Shown piece after piece: positions 14,672 to 15,824 of a stretch of 15,824 nucleotides of DNA; positions within the stretch are counted from its first letter, which is position 1, and each line of letters starts with the position of its first letter. Source of the DNA: an uncultured Collinsella sp. Its GTDB lineage: Bacteria; Actinomycetota; Coriobacteriia; Coriobacteriales; Coriobacteriaceae. The notes beneath the pieces were generated by a model. That model was not told where the DNA came from. It worked only from the letters and a program-made list of their open reading frames with translations, and did no database searches. A program made the position numbers and the translations under genes. The stretch lies in NCBI GenBank assembly GCA_900556675.1, contig USQE01000009.1, positions 1-15,824 on the forward strand, given 5' to 3'.

Positions 14672-15010
14672 ATGGCAACCAAAGAAGAAATCTCGATGGT
14701 TGGATTCGAGATCGTCGCATACGCAGGTGACGCCCAGACCGATCTGCTTGCAGCGCTCGATGCTGCTCGCGAGGGTGACTTTGAGAAGGCCGAGCAGCTG
14801 CACAAGGATGCCAGCGATGCGCTCATCGGTGCCCACGACACGCAGACCAAGCTGCTTTCGCAGGAGGCCGGCGGTGGCGAGATGGAGATGACCTTCATCA
14901 TGGCTCACGCTCAGGACACTCTCATGACCACTATGATCCTGGAGAAGCAGGCCCGCTTTACCATCGATGCCTACAAGCGCATCGCCGAGCTCGAGGCCAA
15001 GCTCGTCTAA
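14672..15010 (+). CDS. lacF: PTS lactose/cellobiose-family IIA component (LacF type)
   Basis: Soluble cytoplasmic phosphocarrier of 112 residues that accepts phosphate from HPr and passes it to the IIB Cys of a lactose-family permease. GFEIVAYAGDAQTDLLAALDAA at about 11-32 is typical of LacF/ChbA. The phosphorylation site is His79 in FIMAHAQDTLMTTM, and Asp82 three residues later matches the metal-binding Asp of the LacF trimer core. The predicted fold is three helices, and the length is usual for the family. ATG 14672 has AAAGGA seven bases upstream. It is the only IIA in the window while three IICB permeases lack one, so it most likely serves them all. It is preceded by the same direct-repeat box as the three PTS operons. 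No clear terminator is seen between its stop and the insertion sequence at about 15056. Confidence 0.93.
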   Translation: MATKEEISMVGFEIVAYAGDAQTDLLAALDAAREGDFEKAEQLHKDASDALIGAHDTQTKLLSQEAGGGEMEMTFIMAHAQDTLMTTMILEKQARFTIDAYKRIAELEAKLV

Positions 15011-15055
15011 CGAGCCCTCACAACCAAGTCCCCTTCCAAAAGCCCTGCCGCAAAC

Positions 15056-15824
15056 TGAACTGCGCCCCAAATCTTGGACGCCCTAAATAGCGACTAGACC
15101 GCAAGGGCCTGATTCCGGTACTCCTCCGGGGTCAGGCCCTTCAATCTTACCTGCCTCCGGCTCGTGTTCCAGTGGACTATGTATTCCTCCAGGTCGCGTT
15201 TGAAATCCTCGAACGTCTTCCACTCGCGGCCCCTGTAGAACTCGTCCTTGACGTGGCCGAAGAGCTGCTCGGTGGCGGCATTGTCGATGCAGTTCGCCTT
15301 CCTGGACATGCTCTGGACGATGCCGGCGGCCTCGAGCCTGGATGTGTACGAGGCGTGCTGGTACTGCCAGCCCCGGTCCGAGTGCATGGTCGGGGCGACG
15401 CCCTCGGGGATCTTGGACAGCAGCTCGTCGAGCATCCTCACCTGCTGGGCCATGTCGGGCGTGGTCGATATGTCGCTCGCCACGATCTCCTTGGTGCAGA
15501 AGTCCAGCGTCGGGGCCCAGTAGGCCTTACCGCCAGCCACCTTGAACTCGGTGACGTCCGTCCCCAGCTTCTGCCACGGGGCCCCGGCGTCGAAATCCCT
15601 CGCGATCACGTTCTCGAACGTTCTGCCGACGACGCCCCTGTACGAGTTGTACCTGTGGTAGGCCGTCTCGCGTCTGATGCCGCAGCGAATCCCCATCTCG
15701 CGCATCATCTTGAGCACGGTCTTGTCGGCTATCACGGCCCCCTCTTCCGCCCTGAGGCACATCGCTATCTGCCGGTGCCCGCAGCCGTTGGCGGTGCGCG
15801 AGAAGATCTCGGCGGCCGCCTCCC
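15056..15824 (-). mobile_element. IS3-family insertion sequence, right part
   Basis: The element contains a DD(35)E transposase OrfB ending at 15094 and continues beyond the window. The outer end probably begins at 15056 with TGAACTGCGCCCCAAATC, an IS3-like terminal inverted repeat starting with TG. The other end, orfA and the target duplication are not visible, so the boundary is tentative. The insertion lies about 45 bp after the IIA stop codon and does not interrupt a recognised gene. Confidence 0.65.
15094..15824 (-). CDS. IS3-family transposase OrfB, N-terminus cut by window edge
   Basis: Integrase-core transposase that cuts and joins the ends of the insertion sequence. The frame runs off the right edge; a Met codon at 15762 is internal, because the upstream in-frame codons (IFSRTANGCGHRQIA) continue the conserved helix before the catalytic core. 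The DDE triad is visible: Asp in LGTDVTEF, Asp in MHSDRGWQYQ and Glu in NAATEQLFGH. There are 35 residues between the second Asp and the Glu, as is typical for IS3. The C-terminal NTSRRQVRLKGLTPEEYR segment is standard for the family. OrfB is normally made as an OrfAB frameshift fusion; OrfA would lie outside the window. No frameshift is seen in the visible part, so it may be active. Confidence 0.9.
   Translation of the reverse strand, partial: EAAAEIFSRTANGCGHRQIAMCLRAEEGAVIADKTVLKMMREMGIRCGIRRETAYHRYNSYRGVVGRTFENVIARDFDAGAPWQKLGTDVTEFKVAGGKAYWAPTLDFCTKEIVASDISTTPDMAQQVRMLDELLSKIPEGVAPTMHSDRGWQYQHASYTSRLEAAGIVQSMSRKANCIDNAATEQLFGHVKDEFYRGREWKTFEDFKRDLEEYIVHWNTSRRQVRLKGLTPEEYRNQALAV

Overview
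This window reads as accessory sugar-utilisation DNA from a GC-rich Gram-positive, most likely a gut coriobacterium such as Collinsella. That assignment is an inference from GC-biased codon use, purine-rich ribosome binding sites and the density of lactose-type PTS genes; no rRNA or housekeeping marker is present to confirm it.

From 1 to about 14457 the window holds three consecutive paralogous modules. Each has a minus-strand operon of two genes: a membrane PTS permease of the lactose family with IIC and IIB fused (LacE type), and a GH1 6-phospho-beta-glycosidase (LacG type). Each operon is divergent from a plus-strand LacI-family repressor gene. Module 1 is GH1 (cut by the window start), IICB (1394-3181), LacI (3457-4467). 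Module 2 is IICB (4801-6561), GH1 (6738-8180), LacI (8522-9559), with the two operon genes in the opposite order. Module 3 is GH1 (9826-11265), IICB (11332-13095), LacI (13453-14457). None of the modules has its own IIA. A single LacF-type IIA gene (14672-15010) follows module 3 and is the obvious phosphate donor for all three permeases. Expected flow: EI/HPr (elsewhere) to IIA His79, to the IIB Cys of each permease, to the sugar entering through IIC. The GH1 enzyme then cleaves the 6-phosphorylated disaccharide in the cytoplasm. Phosphate-site residues and a neighbouring Trp favour 6-phospho-beta-galactosides, but the true sugars are not known.

The divergent intergenic regions carry two layers of apparent control. 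One is a set of LacI-type palindromes centred on CG, with a different sequence variant in each module. The other is a direct repeat, read toward the PTS genes as ACCGYTYA-N13-ACCGTTCA (21-bp period), present in all three divergent regions and again in front of the IIA gene. I do not recognise this box; it could be the site of a common activator linking the three operons and the shared IIA.

The two convergent intergenic regions (4468-4800 and 9560-9825) hold five copies of a roughly 55-65-bp interspersed palindrome of two alternating subtypes, next to terminator hairpins. All three GH1/IICB gene pairs are separated by a GC-rich hairpin without a T-tract. The right edge of the window is the 3' part of an IS3-family insertion sequence, inserted about 45 bp after the IIA gene.
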